Below, piece after piece: positions 30,387 to 39,157 of a stretch of 48,631 nucleotides of DNA. Source of the DNA: Actinomycetota bacterium (GTDB lineage Bacteria > Actinomycetota > Acidimicrobiia > Acidimicrobiales > CADCSY01); NCBI GenBank assembly GCA_016781135.1, contig JADDQY010000076.1:1-48631 (forward strand), in the 5' to 3' direction. Position numbers and translations under genes: made by a program. A model generated the notes under the pieces. That model did not search any database and was not told the origin of the DNA. It saw only the letters and a program-made list of their open reading frames with translations. Position 1 is the stretch's first letter. Each line of letters begins with the position of its first letter.

Positions 30387-31694
30387 GTGCTGGCAAGCCT
30401 GAAGAACATGTTCAAGGTCGAGGACCTGCGGAACAAGATCCTGTTCACGCTGGTCATCATCGCCCTGTACCGGTTCGGGTCCCACGTCCCCACGCCGGGC
30501 GTCGACTTCGCCGCCGTCCAGCAGCTGGAGCAGCAGGCAAACGAGGGGGGTGTGCTCGGGTTCCTCAGCTTCTTCTCCGGCGGGGCGCTCACCCGCCTGG
30601 CCGTGTTCGGCCTCGGGATCATGCCCTACATCACCGCCTCGATCATCATGCAGGTCCTGGCCGTGGTCATCCCGAAGCTTGAGCAGTGGCAGCAGCAGGG
30701 TGCGGTGGGCCAGAAGAAGATCACCCAGTGGACGCGCTATCTCACCGTGGCCCTGGCGGTGCTGCAGTCGACCGGCCTCGCCTTCTTGTTCCACAACGGC
30801 GGGGGGGGCCTGTTCGGCAACGTCCAGATCGACCTCATCCCCGAGTTCACCGTGCCCCGGGTGCTGTTGATCGTGCTCTCGCTGACCGCGGGAACGGCTC
30901 TGATCATGTGGATGGGCGAGCTCATCACCCAGCGGGGCGTGGGCAACGGCATGTCGCTGATCATCTTCGCCTCAGTGGTGAGCGGGATCCCCTCAGGTGG
31001 GGGGCAGGTGCTGGCCGAGGGAGGCACGCTGAAGTTCGCCGTCATCGTCTTCATGGCACTGGCGGTCCTGGTGGCCATCGTGTTCGTCGAGCAGGGCCAG
31101 CGCCGGATCCCTGTCCAGTTCGCCAAGCGGGTGGTGGGCCGGCGCCAGTACGGCGGCCAGAGCAGCTACATCCCGCTCAAGGTCAACCAGTCGGGGGTCA
31201 TCCCCATCATCTTCGCCAGCTCGGTGCTCTACCTGCCGGTGCTGCTCACCAACGTGCTTCCCACCGGGGGGTTCTGGGACAGCGTCCGCCTGTGGATCAA
31301 CGACAACCTGCTGGTGCCCGACAACTTCGTCTACATCTCCATCTTCGGGCTGATGATCATCTTCTTCGCCTACTTCTACACCGCCATCACCTTCGACCCG
31401 GCCAAGCAGGCCGACACCATCCGCAAGCAGGGGGGGTTCATCCCCGGCATCCGACCCGGCCCCCAGACCGAGCGCCACCTGGGGAAGATCCTCTCGCGCA
31501 TCACCCTGCCCGGTGCCCTGTTCATCGCCGCCGTCGCCTTGTTGCCCCAGATCCTGCTCGCCGTATGGAACGTGCGCGGGTTCGAGGGCTTCGGGGGCAT
31601 CTCGCTGCTCATCGCCGTCGGCGTCGCCCTGGAGACGATGAAGCAGATCGACAGCCAGCTCATGATGAGGAACTACGAGAGCTTCCTGAAGTAG
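30387..31694 (+). CDS. secY: Preprotein translocase subunit SecY
   Basis: SecY is the pore of the protein-export channel. The 435-residue protein has the expected ten membrane helices. Its cytoplasmic loop contains QGQRRIPVQFAKRVVGRRQY and YIPLKVNQSGVIPIIFASSV, and the fifth cytoplasmic loop includes GFIPGIRPGPQTERHL. It starts with GTG at 30387, preceded by GAGGAGGC. Its TAG overlaps the GTG start of adk. Confidence 0.97.
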   Translation: MLASLKNMFKVEDLRNKILFTLVIIALYRFGSHVPTPGVDFAAVQQLEQQANEGGVLGFLSFFSGGALTRLAVFGLGIMPYITASIIMQVLAVVIPKLEQWQQQGAVGQKKITQWTRYLTVALAVLQSTGLAFLFHNGGGGLFGNVQIDLIPEFTVPRVLLIVLSLTAGTALIMWMGELITQRGVGNGMSLIIFASVVSGIPSGGGQVLAEGGTLKFAVIVFMALAVLVAIVFVEQGQRRIPVQFAKRVVGRRQYGGQSSYIPLKVNQSGVIPIIFASSVLYLPVLLTNVLPTGGFWDSVRLWINDNLLVPDNFVYISIFGLMIIFFAYFYTAITFDPAKQADTIRKQGGFIPGIRPGPQTERHLGKILSRITLPGALFIAAVALLPQILLAVWNVRGFEGFGGISLLIAVGVALETMKQIDSQLMMRNYESFLK

Positions 31695-32302
31695 TGGCCG
31701 CTCTCCGGGTGGTGCTCCTCGGGCTCCCGGGTGCCGGCAAGGGGACCCAGGCCCGGCGGCTGGCCGAGCAGTACGGGATCGTCCACATCTCGACGGGCGA
31801 GATGTTGCGCGACCCTGCCGGAGCCGCCGCCTCCGTCGGTCCCCAGGCTCGGGCGTCGATCGACGCTGGCGAGCTCCTCGGCGACCAGGTGGTGATCGAC
31901 CTGGTCGCCGAGCGCCTGGCCCGAGACGACGTCATCCAGCGGGGCTTCGTGCTCGACGGGTTCCCCCGAACCCTGGCCCAGGCCGACGCCCTGGCCGAGT
32001 TGCTCGCTCCCGACGGGCTCGACGTGGCCGTGCAGCTCGAGGTCCCCCTCGAACTGGTGCTCGACCGCCTCGCCGGGCGGCGCTCGGCGTCAGGTGCCGC
32101 TTCCCGGCGAGACGACGCCGAGGCGGTGGTGGTGCGGCGCCTGGCTCGCCACGAGGACGAGGTCGGGCGGGTGGCCGGCTGGTTCGCCGAGCGGGGCATG
32201 TTGGTCGCCGTCGACGGCGCCGGCCAGGTGGAGGCGGTGACCGAGCGCATCCGGCTGGCGGTCGACGCAGCTCGACGTGAGCAGGCGGAGGCAGCTGACT
32301 GA
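31694..32302 (+). CDS. adk: Adenylate kinase
   Basis: It interconverts ATP plus AMP and two ADP. The 202-residue protein has the P-loop GLPGAGKGTQ (10-19), the AMP-site segment HISTGEMLRD (31-40) and DGFPRT (88-93). The LID is short (about 129-139) and lacks the zinc CxxC motif. RDDAEAVVVRRL matches the conserved region after the LID. The GTG at 31694 overlaps the secY stop by one base, so secY and adk are coupled as in most bacteria. Confidence 0.94.
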   Translation: MAALRVVLLGLPGAGKGTQARRLAEQYGIVHISTGEMLRDPAGAAASVGPQARASIDAGELLGDQVVIDLVAERLARDDVIQRGFVLDGFPRTLAQADALAELLAPDGLDVAVQLEVPLELVLDRLAGRRSASGAASRRDDAEAVVVRRLARHEDEVGRVAGWFAERGMLVAVDGAGQVEAVTERIRLAVDAARREQAEAAD

Positions 32303-32324
32303 TCACCGGTCTGCTCGGTAGGGT
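32295..32324 (+). promoter_or_regulatory. Possible promoter of map
   Basis: CTGACT (32295-32300) and TAGGGT (32319-32324) are 18 bases apart and overlap the end of adk. Transcription would begin within a few bases of the map ATG at 32333, giving an almost leaderless mRNA. Confidence 0.4.
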
Positions 32325-32332
32325 GGAGCGGT

Positions 32333-33073
32333 ATGCGACGCAGTCCTGAGGAGATCGCCAAGATGCGCAAGGCGGGCCGGGTGGTCGCCGAGATGCACGC
32401 TCGGATCCGCGACGCCATCCGCCCCGGCGTCACCAGCCTCCAGCTCGATCAGGTGGGCCGCGAGGTCATCGAGCGCAACGGCGCCCGGTCGAACTTCCTC
32501 GGCTACCACGGTTTCCCCGCGGTCATCTGCGCCTCGCCCAACAACGTCATCGTCCACGGCATCCCCAACGACGAGCCGCTGGAGGAGGGCGACATCATCT
32601 CCATCGACTGCGGTGCCGTCGTCCAGGGCTACCACGGCGACGCCGCTTACACCTGGCCGGTGGGGAGCATCTCGGCTGAGACCGAGAAGCTGCTGCGAGT
32701 CACCGAGGAGAGCCTCTGGGCGGGGATCACCCAGATGTGCGACGGGAACCGCATTTCCGACATCGGCCACGCCGTGCAAACCGTGGCCGAGGGGGCCGGG
32801 TACTCCGTGGTGCGGGAGTACGTCGGTCACGCCATCGGCACCGCCATGCACGAGAAGCCCGAGGTGCCGAACTACGGGCCGCCGGGCAAGGGCCCCAAGC
32901 TCCGGGTCGGCAACGTGTTCGCCGTCGAGCCGATGGTCAACCTCGGCGCCAAGGAGACCCAGGTGCTGGCGGACGGCTGGGGTGTCGTCACCCTCGACGG
33001 ATCCCTGTCGGCCCACTTCGAGCACAGCATCGCCATCACCGAACACGGCCCCGAGGTGCTCACCGTCTTGTGA
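32333..33073 (+). CDS. map: Methionine aminopeptidase, type I
   Basis: It removes the initiator methionine from nascent proteins. The 246-residue protein has all five metal ligands of the family: D92, D103, H166, E199 and E230, with H75 in [13 protein letters not shown] as the conserved active-site histidine. There is no N-terminal zinc-finger or SH3-binding extension. ATG at 32333 is preceded by GGAGCGGT. The following 187 bases carry the infA promoter. Confidence 0.96.
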   Translation: MRRSPEEIAKMRKAGRVVAEMHARIRDAIRPGVTSLQLDQVGREVIERNGARSNFLGYHGFPAVICASPNNVIVHGIPNDEPLEEGDIISIDCGAVVQGYHGDAAYTWPVGSISAETEKLLRVTEESLWAGITQMCDGNRISDIGHAVQTVAEGAGYSVVREYVGHAIGTAMHEKPEVPNYGPPGKGPKLRVGNVFAVEPMVNLGAKETQVLADGWGVVTLDGSLSAHFEHSIAITEHGPEVLTVL

Positions 33074-33139
33074 TCGCTTGGCCCGCGTGCCAGCGCCGGG
33101 GACCGGGGGAGGCAGCCGGCGGTGGCGCGGGGCCGCCGT

Positions 33140-33168
33140 GTGGCAGTGGGAAAATGGTCGGCTAGGAT
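33140..33168 (+). promoter_or_regulatory. Promoter of the infA-rpmJ-rpsM-rpsK-rpsD-rpoA-rplQ operon
   Basis: GTGGCA (33140-33145) and TAGGAT (33163-33168) are 17 bases apart. The start of transcription would be near 33175, leaving a leader of about 85 bases before infA. Confidence 0.5.
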
Positions 33169-33260
33169 CGGGCACCGGCCCTCGGGCCTCTGGCGCGCCA
33201 CGCATCCGCAGCACCTTTGGCGCCCATCCCTCCTGTCCCCGCCTCACGGAAAGGTCCACT

Positions 33261-33485
33261 CTGCCGAAGCCCAAGGAAGACGCGATCGTGCTGGAAGGAA
33301 AGGTGACCGAGCCGCTCCCCAACGCCATGTTCCGGGTCGAGCTCGACAACGGGCACCAGGTCCTTGCCCACATCTCCGGCAAGATGCGGATGCACTACAT
33401 CCGGATCCTCCCCGGGGACCGCGTCCAGGTGGAGCTCACGCCGTACGACCTCACCCGGGGCCGAATCACCTATAGGTACAAGTGA
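33261..33485 (+). CDS. infA: Translation initiation factor IF-1 (apparent CTG start)
   Basis: IF-1 occupies the A site of the 30S subunit during initiation. The OB-fold sequence [20 protein letters not shown] and [20 protein letters not shown] is unmistakable. Similarity to the family reaches back to [12 protein letters not shown], which places the start at CTG 33261, six bases after GGAAAGG; length is then 74 residues. There is no ATG, GTG or TTG at or near this position. The next in-frame candidate, GTG 33288, would remove nine conserved-looking residues. rpmJ overlaps the stop by one base. Confidence 0.88.
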   Translation: MPKPKEDAIVLEGKVTEPLPNAMFRVELDNGHQVLAHISGKMRMHYIRILPGDRVQVELTPYDLTRGRITYRYK

Positions 33486-33598
33486 TGAAGGTTCGACCGA
33501 GCGTCAAGACGATGTGCGAGAAGTGCAAGGTGATCCGGCGCCACGGTCGGGTCCAGGTCATCTGCACCAACCCTCGCCACAAGCAGCGGCAGGGGTAG
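33485..33598 (+). CDS. rpmJ: 50S ribosomal protein L36
   Basis: This 37-residue protein reads [20 protein letters not shown] onward. The four zinc ligands C11, C14, C27 and H32 are all present, so it is the zinc-binding form. ATG at 33485 overlaps the infA TGA by one base. rpsM begins seven bases after its stop. Confidence 0.96.
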   Translation: MKVRPSVKTMCEKCKVIRRHGRVQVICTNPRHKQRQG

Positions 33599-33605
33599 GT
33601 AGCCG

Positions 33606-33983
33606 ATGGCAAGGATCTCCGGCGTCGACGTCCCCCGCGAGAAGCGGTTGGCCATCGCGCTCACCTACATCTACGGCGTCGGCCCCTCGCGTGCCCTGGA
33701 GGTGTGCGAGGCCACCGGTGTCGATCCGAACACCCGGGTGCGCGACCTCACCGAGGACGAGGTGGTTCAGATCCGCACCTGGGTCGACCAGAACCTGAGG
33801 GTCGAGGGCGACCTGCGTCGTGAGGTGTCCACCGACATCAAGCGCAAGATGGAGATCGGCTCCTACCAGGGCCTGCGCCACCGTCGCGGCCTTCCGGTCC
33901 ACGGGCAGCGCACCCACACCAACGCCCGTACTCGCAAGGGCCCGAAGAAGACCGTCGCCGGCAAGAAGAAGGTCAGGAAGTAG
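33606..33983 (+). CDS. rpsM: 30S ribosomal protein S13
   Basis: S13 in the 30S head bridges to the large subunit and touches P-site tRNA. The 125-residue protein begins [19 protein letters not shown] and has [19 protein letters not shown] and the basic end [19 protein letters not shown] lies before ATG. rpsK follows after six bases. Confidence 0.97.
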   Translation: MARISGVDVPREKRLAIALTYIYGVGPSRALEVCEATGVDPNTRVRDLTEDEVVQIRTWVDQNLRVEGDLRREVSTDIKRKMEIGSYQGLRHRRGLPVHGQRTHTNARTRKGPKKTVAGKKKVRK

Positions 33984-33989
33984 GAGGAC

Positions 33990-34388
33990 ATGGCCAAGCC
34001 CAAGCCAGGAGGCCGCCGACCCCGGCGCCGTGAGCGCAAGAACGTGACCTACGGGATCGCCCACATCAAGAGCTCGTTCAACAACACGATCGTGAGCATC
34101 AGTGACCAGGAGGGCAACGTCTTGGCCTGGGCCTCGGCGGGCAACGTCGGGTTCAAGGGCTCCCGCAAGTCCACCCCTTACGCCGCCCAGATGGCTGCCG
34201 AGCAGTGCGCCCGACGGGCCATGGAGCACGGGGTGCGCCGGGTCGACGTGTTGGTGAAGGGCCCCGGGTCGGGCCGGGAGACCGCCATCCGCTCGATCAT
34301 GAGCGTGGGGATCGAGGTCACCGGCATCAAGGACGTCACCCCGATGCCCCACAACGGGTGTCGGCCGCCGAAGAGGAGGCGAGTCTGA
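33990..34388 (+). CDS. rpsK: 30S ribosomal protein S11
   Basis: S11 lies on the 30S platform near the E-site mRNA. The 132-residue protein contains [37 protein letters not shown] and ends [16 protein letters not shown]. Its TGA overlaps the ATG of rpsD by one base. Confidence 0.97.
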   Translation: MAKPKPGGRRPRRRERKNVTYGIAHIKSSFNNTIVSISDQEGNVLAWASAGNVGFKGSRKSTPYAAQMAAEQCARRAMEHGVRRVDVLVKGPGSGRETAIRSIMSVGIEVTGIKDVTPMPHNGCRPPKRRRV

Positions 34389-35017
34389 TGGCCCGCTACA
34401 CCGGTCCGGTGTGCCGGTTGTGCCGGCGCGAGAAGATGAAGCTGTTCCTGAAGGGCGCCAAGTGCGACACGATGAAGTGCCCGATCGAGCGGCGACCGTA
34501 CCCCCCGGGCGACCACGGCCGGACTCAGCTGCGCCGCAAGGACTCCGAGTACCTGGTGCAGCTGCGCGAGAAGCAAAAGGCCCGTCGCATCTACGGACTC
34601 ATGGAGAAGCAGTTCCGCAACCTCTACCAGGAGGCCAACCGTCAAAAGGGTGTCACCGGCGAGAACCTGCTGCGCATGCTCGAGCTGCGCCTTGACAACG
34701 TCGTGTTCCGGGCCGGCTGGGGGGCAAGCCGCTCCCAGGCACGCCAGCTCGTGCGCCACGGCCACGTCAAGGTCAACGGCAAGCGGGTGACGGTCCCGTC
34801 GTACACCCTGCGCAAGGGCGACGTGGTGGAGCTGGGCGACCGGGCCAAGGCCATGATCGTCATCCGCCACAACCTCGACACGATCGACCGCCAGGTGCCG
34901 CCGTGGCTCGAGGGCGCGCCGCAGGCGCCATCGGTGACGGTGCGGGACCTTCCTCTTCGGGCCCACATCGACGTTCCGGTGCGCGAGCAGCTGATCGTCG
35001 AGCTCTACAGCAAGTAG
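34388..35017 (+). CDS. rpsD: 30S ribosomal protein S4, zinc-binding form
   Basis: S4 starts 30S assembly and shapes decoding accuracy. The 209-residue protein carries four cysteines, C9, C12, C26 and C31, forming the N-terminal zinc site of the C+ type. The S4 RNA-binding domain includes [20 protein letters not shown] and [19 protein letters not shown] at 34388 overlaps rpsK. The gap of 80 bases to rpoA has no visible terminator. Confidence 0.97.
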   Translation: MARYTGPVCRLCRREKMKLFLKGAKCDTMKCPIERRPYPPGDHGRTQLRRKDSEYLVQLREKQKARRIYGLMEKQFRNLYQEANRQKGVTGENLLRMLELRLDNVVFRAGWGASRSQARQLVRHGHVKVNGKRVTVPSYTLRKGDVVELGDRAKAMIVIRHNLDTIDRQVPPWLEGAPQAPSVTVRDLPLRAHIDVPVREQLIVELYSK

Positions 35018-35097
35018 GACCAGCCGGGCCGGGGGGAGCGGGAGGCCCGCCCCCACGCCCGCGGATCACCCCAGCGGATCACAAGGAGAAGAGATCA

Positions 35098-36036
35098 ATG
35101 CTGGTCATTCAGCGCCCGAACGTCGAGACGGTGAGCGAGGCCGAGCAGAACCGGCAGCGGTTCGCCATCAGCCCCCTCGAACCGGGGTTCGGCCACACGC
35201 TCGGGAACGCCCTGCGGCGGACCCTGCTGTCGTCGATCCCAGGGGCGGCCATCACCCAGGTGCAGTTCGACGACGCCCTGCACGAGTTCTCGACCATCGC
35301 CGGGGTCACCGAAGACGTCACCGACATCATCCTCAACCTCAAGGACGTGGTGCTGACCAGCGCCGCCGATCATCCCGTGACCCTCCGCCTCGACGTGCGG
35401 GGGCCGGCCGAGGTGACCGCCGGCGACATCAAGGCCACCGCCGACGTGGAGATCCTCAACCCCGACCTGCACATCGCCACCCTCAACGCCAAGGGCCACC
35501 TCGGCATGGACCTCACCGTCGAGCAGGGCCGCGGCTACGTGTCGGCCGACCGCAACAACACCTCGGCCACCATCGGCATCATCCCCATCGACTCGATCTT
35601 CTCCCCGGTCCGGCGGGTCACGTTCTCGGTCGAGCCGGCCCGGGTGGAGCAGTCGACCAACTTCGACCAGCTCATGCTCGACATCGAGACCGACGGCTCG
35701 ATCTCGCCCCGCCAGGCGCTGGCGTCGGCGGGCCAGACCCTGCGGTCCCTGGTGGGCCTGGTGGCCGACATGAGCGAGGTCCCCCACGGCCTCGAGCTCG
35801 GCGACCTCGGCCGCACCTCCACCGGCTCGCCCGATCTCGACCTGCCCATCGAGGACCTCGACTTGTCGGAGCGGCCTCGCAACTGCCTGAAGCGGGCCCA
35901 GGTCAACACCATTGGCGAGCTGTTGCAGAAGACCGAGGACGATCTGCTCGCCATCACCAACTTCGGCCAGAAGTCGCTGGACGAGGTGGCCGAGAAGCTC
36001 GACGAGCGCGGCCTGTCGCTGCGGATGAAGGAGTAG
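35098..36036 (+). CDS. rpoA: DNA-directed RNA polymerase subunit alpha
   Basis: Alpha dimers scaffold RNA polymerase, and the C-terminal domain binds UP elements and activators. The 312-residue protein has the N-terminal assembly domain (about 1-230, with [20 protein letters not shown]) and the C-terminal domain (about 245-312, with [20 protein letters not shown]). AAGGAGAA precedes ATG 35098; the longer frame upstream is rejected. rplQ starts two bases after the stop. Confidence 0.98.
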   Translation: MLVIQRPNVETVSEAEQNRQRFAISPLEPGFGHTLGNALRRTLLSSIPGAAITQVQFDDALHEFSTIAGVTEDVTDIILNLKDVVLTSAADHPVTLRLDVRGPAEVTAGDIKATADVEILNPDLHIATLNAKGHLGMDLTVEQGRGYVSADRNNTSATIGIIPIDSIFSPVRRVTFSVEPARVEQSTNFDQLMLDIETDGSISPRQALASAGQTLRSLVGLVADMSEVPHGLELGDLGRTSTGSPDLDLPIEDLDLSERPRNCLKRAQVNTIGELLQKTEDDLLAITNFGQKSLDEVAEKLDERGLSLRMKE

Positions 36037-36038
36037 CC

Positions 36039-36392
36039 ATGCTCGGCACCCCCACCAAAGGTCGGCGCTTCGGCGGCGGCAGCGCTCACCAGCGGGCGAT
36101 GCTGGCCAACCTGGTGGCGAGCCTGATCGCCGCCGAGGGGATCGTCACCACGGAGGCCAAGGCCAAGGCGCTGCGACCGGTGGCTGAGCGGGTCATCACC
36201 AAGGCCAAGAAGGGCGGGGTGCACCGTCACCGCCAGGTGGTCTCGTTCCTCGGCGACAAGGACATGGCCCACAAGCTGTTCGACGAGATCGGCCCTCGGT
36301 ACGCCGAGCGCAACGGCGGCTACACCCGGATCCTCAAGCTCGGCCCCCGCCATGGCGACAACGCGCCGATGGCTCGCATCGAGCTCGTGTAA
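36039..36392 (+). CDS. rplQ: 50S ribosomal protein L17
   Basis: L17 lies near the tunnel exit. The 117-residue protein has [40 protein letters not shown] and ends [20 protein letters not shown] plus ELV. It is the last gene of the rpoA operon, and two strong hairpins follow. Confidence 0.97.
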   Translation: MLGTPTKGRRFGGGSAHQRAMLANLVASLIAAEGIVTTEAKAKALRPVAERVITKAKKGGVHRHRQVVSFLGDKDMAHKLFDEIGPRYAERNGGYTRILKLGPRHGDNAPMARIELV

Positions 36393-36395
36393 GTT

Positions 36396-36424
36396 TCGCC
36401 GCCGAACCAGAGGTTCGACGGCGA
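36396..36424 (+). terminator. Hairpin terminator after rplQ
   Basis: TCGCCG-C-CGAACC pairs with GGTTCG-A-CGGCGA around a three-base AGA loop: 12 pairs with one C/A mismatch. It begins four bases after the rplQ stop. There is no T tract. Confidence 0.7.
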
Positions 36425-36460
36425 GTGTGATGATGCTCCGGACGCTAGCGCTCTGCACAT

Positions 36461-36484
36461 CCAGCGCCGATAATCCGGCGCTGG
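36461..36484 (+). terminator. Second hairpin after rplQ
   Basis: CCAGCGCCG and CGGCGCTGG form nine perfect pairs around ATAATC. It lies 37 bases after the first hairpin and may act with it as a tandem terminator or protect the 3' end of the mRNA. Confidence 0.55.
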
Positions 36485-36491
36485 CGGCATC

Positions 36492-36540
36492 CTCCGCCCT
36501 GCGCACCTTCCTGGCTCGCTGCGCTCGGTCCGGGTTGGAC
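36492..36540 (+). repeat. Intergenic repeat R1, partial copy D
   Basis: CTCCGCCCTGCGCACCTTCC then GGCTCGCTGCGCTCGG aligns with the central part of copies A-C (CTCCGCGCTGAACACCTT then GGCTCGCTCCGCTCG). Only this segment is preserved. It lies between the rplQ hairpins and truA. Confidence 0.55.
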
Positions 36541-36568
36541 CGTCGGTCCTTCCGGCTTCGGTGACATC

Positions 36569-37348
36569 GTGAGGGTCCGGCTCGTCGTCGCCTACGACGG
36601 GCGCGGGTTCTCCGGGTTCGCCGCCAACGTCGGCGTGGAGACGGTGGGGGGGACCCTCGGCGCCGCCCTGGAGCGAGTGCTCGGGCACCCGGTGGTGCTC
36701 ACCTGTGCGGGGCGCACCGACGCCGGGGTGCACGCGTGGGGACAGGTGGTGTCGTTCGACACGACCCGGCAGCCGCTCGACGTGGCGGCGCTCCAGCGCT
36801 CGCTGAACCGCCAGTGCGCTCCCCGCATCGTCGTGCGGGAGGCGGACAGCGTCCCCGACACCTTCGACGCCCGGCGCTCGGCTCGGGCCCGGCGCTATCG
36901 CTACACCGTGCTCAACCGCCCTGAGCCCGACCCCTTCCTCGCCGCCACCACCTGGCACGTCGAGGCCCCGCTCGACCTGGCGGCCATGCGCCTGGCGTGT
37001 GATCCGCTCGTAGGGGAGCACGACTTCTCCGCGTTCTGCCGGCCGCCCAAGGTCAAACCCGACGTGGCGCCACCGCGCCTGGTCCGCCGGGTCCTCGGCG
37101 CCGGCTGGCACGACCTCGGCGACGGCCGGCTCCGCTTCGCCATCGAGGCCAGCTCGTTCTGCCACCAGATGGTCCGGAGCGTGGTCGGCACCCTGGTGGA
37201 GATGGGGGCCGGCCGCAAACGGGCGGGCGAGATGCGGGGCATCCTCGAGTCGCGCCGGCGGGCCCGGGCCGGCCAACTCGCTCCCGCCCACGGCCTGTGC
37301 CTGTGGGAGGTGGTGTACGCCACCGACGACACCGTCGTGGGAGGCTGA
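36569..37348 (+). CDS. truA: tRNA pseudouridine synthase A
   Basis: TruA converts uridines 38-40 in the anticodon stem-loop to pseudouridine. The 259-residue protein has the catalytic aspartate D51 in CAGRTDAGVHAWGQV, plus RRYRYTVLNRP and the end segment FCHQMVRSVVGTLVEMGAG. GTG at 36569 starts MRVRLVVAYDGRGFSG. It follows rplQ, as in many bacteria. Confidence 0.95.
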   Translation: MRVRLVVAYDGRGFSGFAANVGVETVGGTLGAALERVLGHPVVLTCAGRTDAGVHAWGQVVSFDTTRQPLDVAALQRSLNRQCAPRIVVREADSVPDTFDARRSARARRYRYTVLNRPEPDPFLAATTWHVEAPLDLAAMRLACDPLVGEHDFSAFCRPPKVKPDVAPPRLVRRVLGAGWHDLGDGRLRFAIEASSFCHQMVRSVVGTLVEMGAGRKRAGEMRGILESRRRARAGQLAPAHGLCLWEVVYATDDTVVGG

Positions 37349-37352
37349 GCCG

Positions 37353-37970
37353 GTGAGCGAGCAGGCGATTCCACCGAGGCTGGTGGTGGCCCTGGCGCTC
37401 GTCGGGGCCGCCGGGCTGATCGTGCTCGCCGAGGTGGTCACCATGGCCAGCGTGTCCTCACCCGACCTCGGCGTGGTGGCCGAGATCGGCCTGCTCGATC
37501 GCCTCCGGCTCGGCACTCGTCTGATCGACCTGCCGGTGGTCACGGTCGTGCCGCTGGCCGTGCTGCTCTCCCGGTTGGTCGAAGCCGGCTCCCCTCGGGG
37601 GCACCAGGCGGCGACCAGGGCGGTGCTGTGCGGAGCGTCGGCGGTGGGTGCCTCGCTCGTGCTGCTCGTGCTGGTACGGCTCCTCGCTGACCTCGGCGGC
37701 CAGGAGTACGTCATCGACCCCCGGCCCAGGCTGGCGGCGCTGTTGGTCGACCTCGGCTCACTGCTGGTGGCCAGTGCCGGCGCCGCCTGGGCCTACCGGG
37801 AGTTGCAGCGCAGCCCCCGCCCCGACCGGATGGCGTCCTCGCGCCCTTCCGCGCCGGCCCCGCCGCCATCGCCTCCACCGACGACCGGAGGGTTGCCCAC
37901 CGGTCCCCCGCCCGCCGCGCCTCCCGCTGGGCGAGGACCGGATTGGGGGGCCGAGGGCAAGTCGCAGTAG
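37353..37970 (+). CDS. Hypothetical membrane protein with proline-rich tail
   Basis: I do not recognise this 205-residue protein. It has about four membrane helices: near 10-31 ([20 protein letters not shown]), 58-75, 88-111 and 125-146. A cytoplasmic or external tail rich in proline and serine follows from about residue 150 ([13 protein letters not shown]). It starts with GTG at 37353, four bases after truA, so it is probably in the same transcript. Its stop overlaps the -10 box proposed for rplM. Confidence 0.7.
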   Translation: MSEQAIPPRLVVALALVGAAGLIVLAEVVTMASVSSPDLGVVAEIGLLDRLRLGTRLIDLPVVTVVPLAVLLSRLVEAGSPRGHQAATRAVLCGASAVGASLVLLVLVRLLADLGGQEYVIDPRPRLAALLVDLGSLLVASAGAAWAYRELQRSPRPDRMASSRPSAPAPPPSPPPTTGGLPTGPPPAAPPAGRGPDWGAEGKSQ

Positions 37971-37973
37971 GCT
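37943..37973 (+). promoter_or_regulatory. Possible promoter of rplM-rpsI
   Basis: TTGGGG (37943-37948) and TAGGCT (37968-37973) are 19 bases apart, overlapping the end of the membrane-protein gene. A transcript would start about 30 bases before the rplM GTG. Confidence 0.4.
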
Positions 37974-38010
37974 GGTCGGTTCAAGCAGCTGTCGATCCCG
38001 AGAGGGTCTC

Positions 38011-38484
38011 GTGCGTACGTTCTCCCCGACCAACGACGACATCACCCGCGCCTGGCACGTGGTCGACGCCGAGGGCCTGGTGCTCGGGCGCCTGGCCACC
38101 GAGGTCGCCCGGGTGCTGCGGGGCAAGCACAAGCCGATCTTCGCACCCCACCTCGACACCGGCGACCACGTGATCGTGATCAACGCCGCCAAGGTGGTGC
38201 TGACCTCGGGCAAGGCCGACAAGAAGGTGGTCTACCGCCACAGCGGCTACCCGGGTGGCCTCCGCCAGGAGCGCACGGCGGACCTGCTGGCCCGGCGTCC
38301 CGAGGACGTGGTACGCCGGGCCGTCCGGGGCATGCTCCCGAAGGGCCGGCTGGGCCGATCGATGCTGCGCAAGCTCAAGGTGCACGCCGGTCCCACCCAC
38401 CCCCACGCCGCCCAGCGCCCGGCCGTCCTCGAGCTCCCGTCGGCCCGCAGCCAGCCGCCCGCCACCACGCAAGGGAAGGGCTGA
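38011..38484 (+). CDS. rplM: 50S ribosomal protein L13
   Basis: L13 is an early large-subunit assembly protein. The 157-residue protein starts [20 protein letters not shown] and has [19 protein letters not shown] and [21 protein letters not shown] short extra tail follows. GTG at 38011 has GAGAGG upstream; the longer open frame is the neighbour's shadow. rpsI starts one base after the stop. Confidence 0.96.
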   Translation: MRTFSPTNDDITRAWHVVDAEGLVLGRLATEVARVLRGKHKPIFAPHLDTGDHVIVINAAKVVLTSGKADKKVVYRHSGYPGGLRQERTADLLARRPEDVVRRAVRGMLPKGRLGRSMLRKLKVHAGPTHPHAAQRPAVLELPSARSQPPATTQGKG

Positions 38485-38485
38485 C

Positions 38486-38881
38486 ATGGCCGGCAAGCCC
38501 CTCATCCAGGCCACCGGTCGTCGCAAGCAGGCGGTCGCCCGGGTCCGCCTGCGGCCCGGGACCGGCACCATCACCGTCAACAGACGGGGCCTGGACAACT
38601 ACTTCCCGTCGGAGACCCATCGCATGATCGTCACCGAGCCCCTGCGGCTGACCTCGACGGAGGAGGTGTACGACGTCGACGTCACCATGGACGGCGGAGG
38701 TACCACCGGCCAGGCCGGAGCCCTGCGCCTCGCGATCTCCCGGGCGCTGATCAGCCTCGACCCCGACCTGCGTGCCGCCCTCAAGCGTGCCGGCTTCTTG
38801 GTCCGCGACGCCCGTGAGAAGGAGAGCAAGAAGTACGGGCTGAAGAAGGCCCGGAAGGCGCCCCAGTACTCCAAGCGGTGA
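38486..38881 (+). CDS. rpsI: 30S ribosomal protein S9
   Basis: The C-terminal tail of S9 touches P-site tRNA. The 131-residue protein has [38 protein letters not shown] and the end [26 protein letters not shown] precedes ATG. Repeat R1 copy C follows eight bases after the stop. Confidence 0.97.
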   Translation: MAGKPLIQATGRRKQAVARVRLRPGTGTITVNRRGLDNYFPSETHRMIVTEPLRLTSTEEVYDVDVTMDGGGTTGQAGALRLAISRALISLDPDLRAALKRAGFLVRDAREKESKKYGLKKARKAPQYSKR

Positions 38882-38888
38882 GGTCTTT

Positions 38889-39040
38889 CGACCTCACTCG
38901 CTCGCTTTGCTCGCTCCGTTCGGCCCAGCCCGATCGTGCTCCGGCCGTCCGGAGCAGCCGGACGGCCGCCGCGCTGGACACTCACGCGGCTCGCTGCGCT
39001 CGCCGGGTCGCCAGCCAGGTGAGGCCACCTTCGGCGGCGC
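38889..39040 (+). repeat. Intergenic repeat R1, copy C
   Basis: This copy starts CGACCTCACTCGCTCGCTTT and continues CTCCGTTCGG, GTGCTCCGGCCGTCCGG, CCGCGCTGGACACTCACG, GGCTCGCTGCGCTCG and GTCGCCAGCCAGG, ending near TTCGGCGGCG. It shares the right-hand part with copy B. It fills over half of the 276-base gap between rpsI and glmM. The remaining 39041-39157 shows nothing I recognise. Confidence 0.75.
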
Positions 39041-39157
39041 CGGTGTCCGGCGACTTGCCCCGGTGGAAGCACCTCCGCCGATCGGGCGGTCTGCTGCCGG
39101 CGGCGGGCGTGGCCGGCGAGCCAGGCCGCCGGCGCTAGGCGTGGACCGCCTCTGGTC

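Noticed and set aside
30686..31693. Long N-terminal extension of adk inside secY
   Set aside because: The frame is open only because it shadows secY; the kinase begins at GTG 31694 just before the P-loop.
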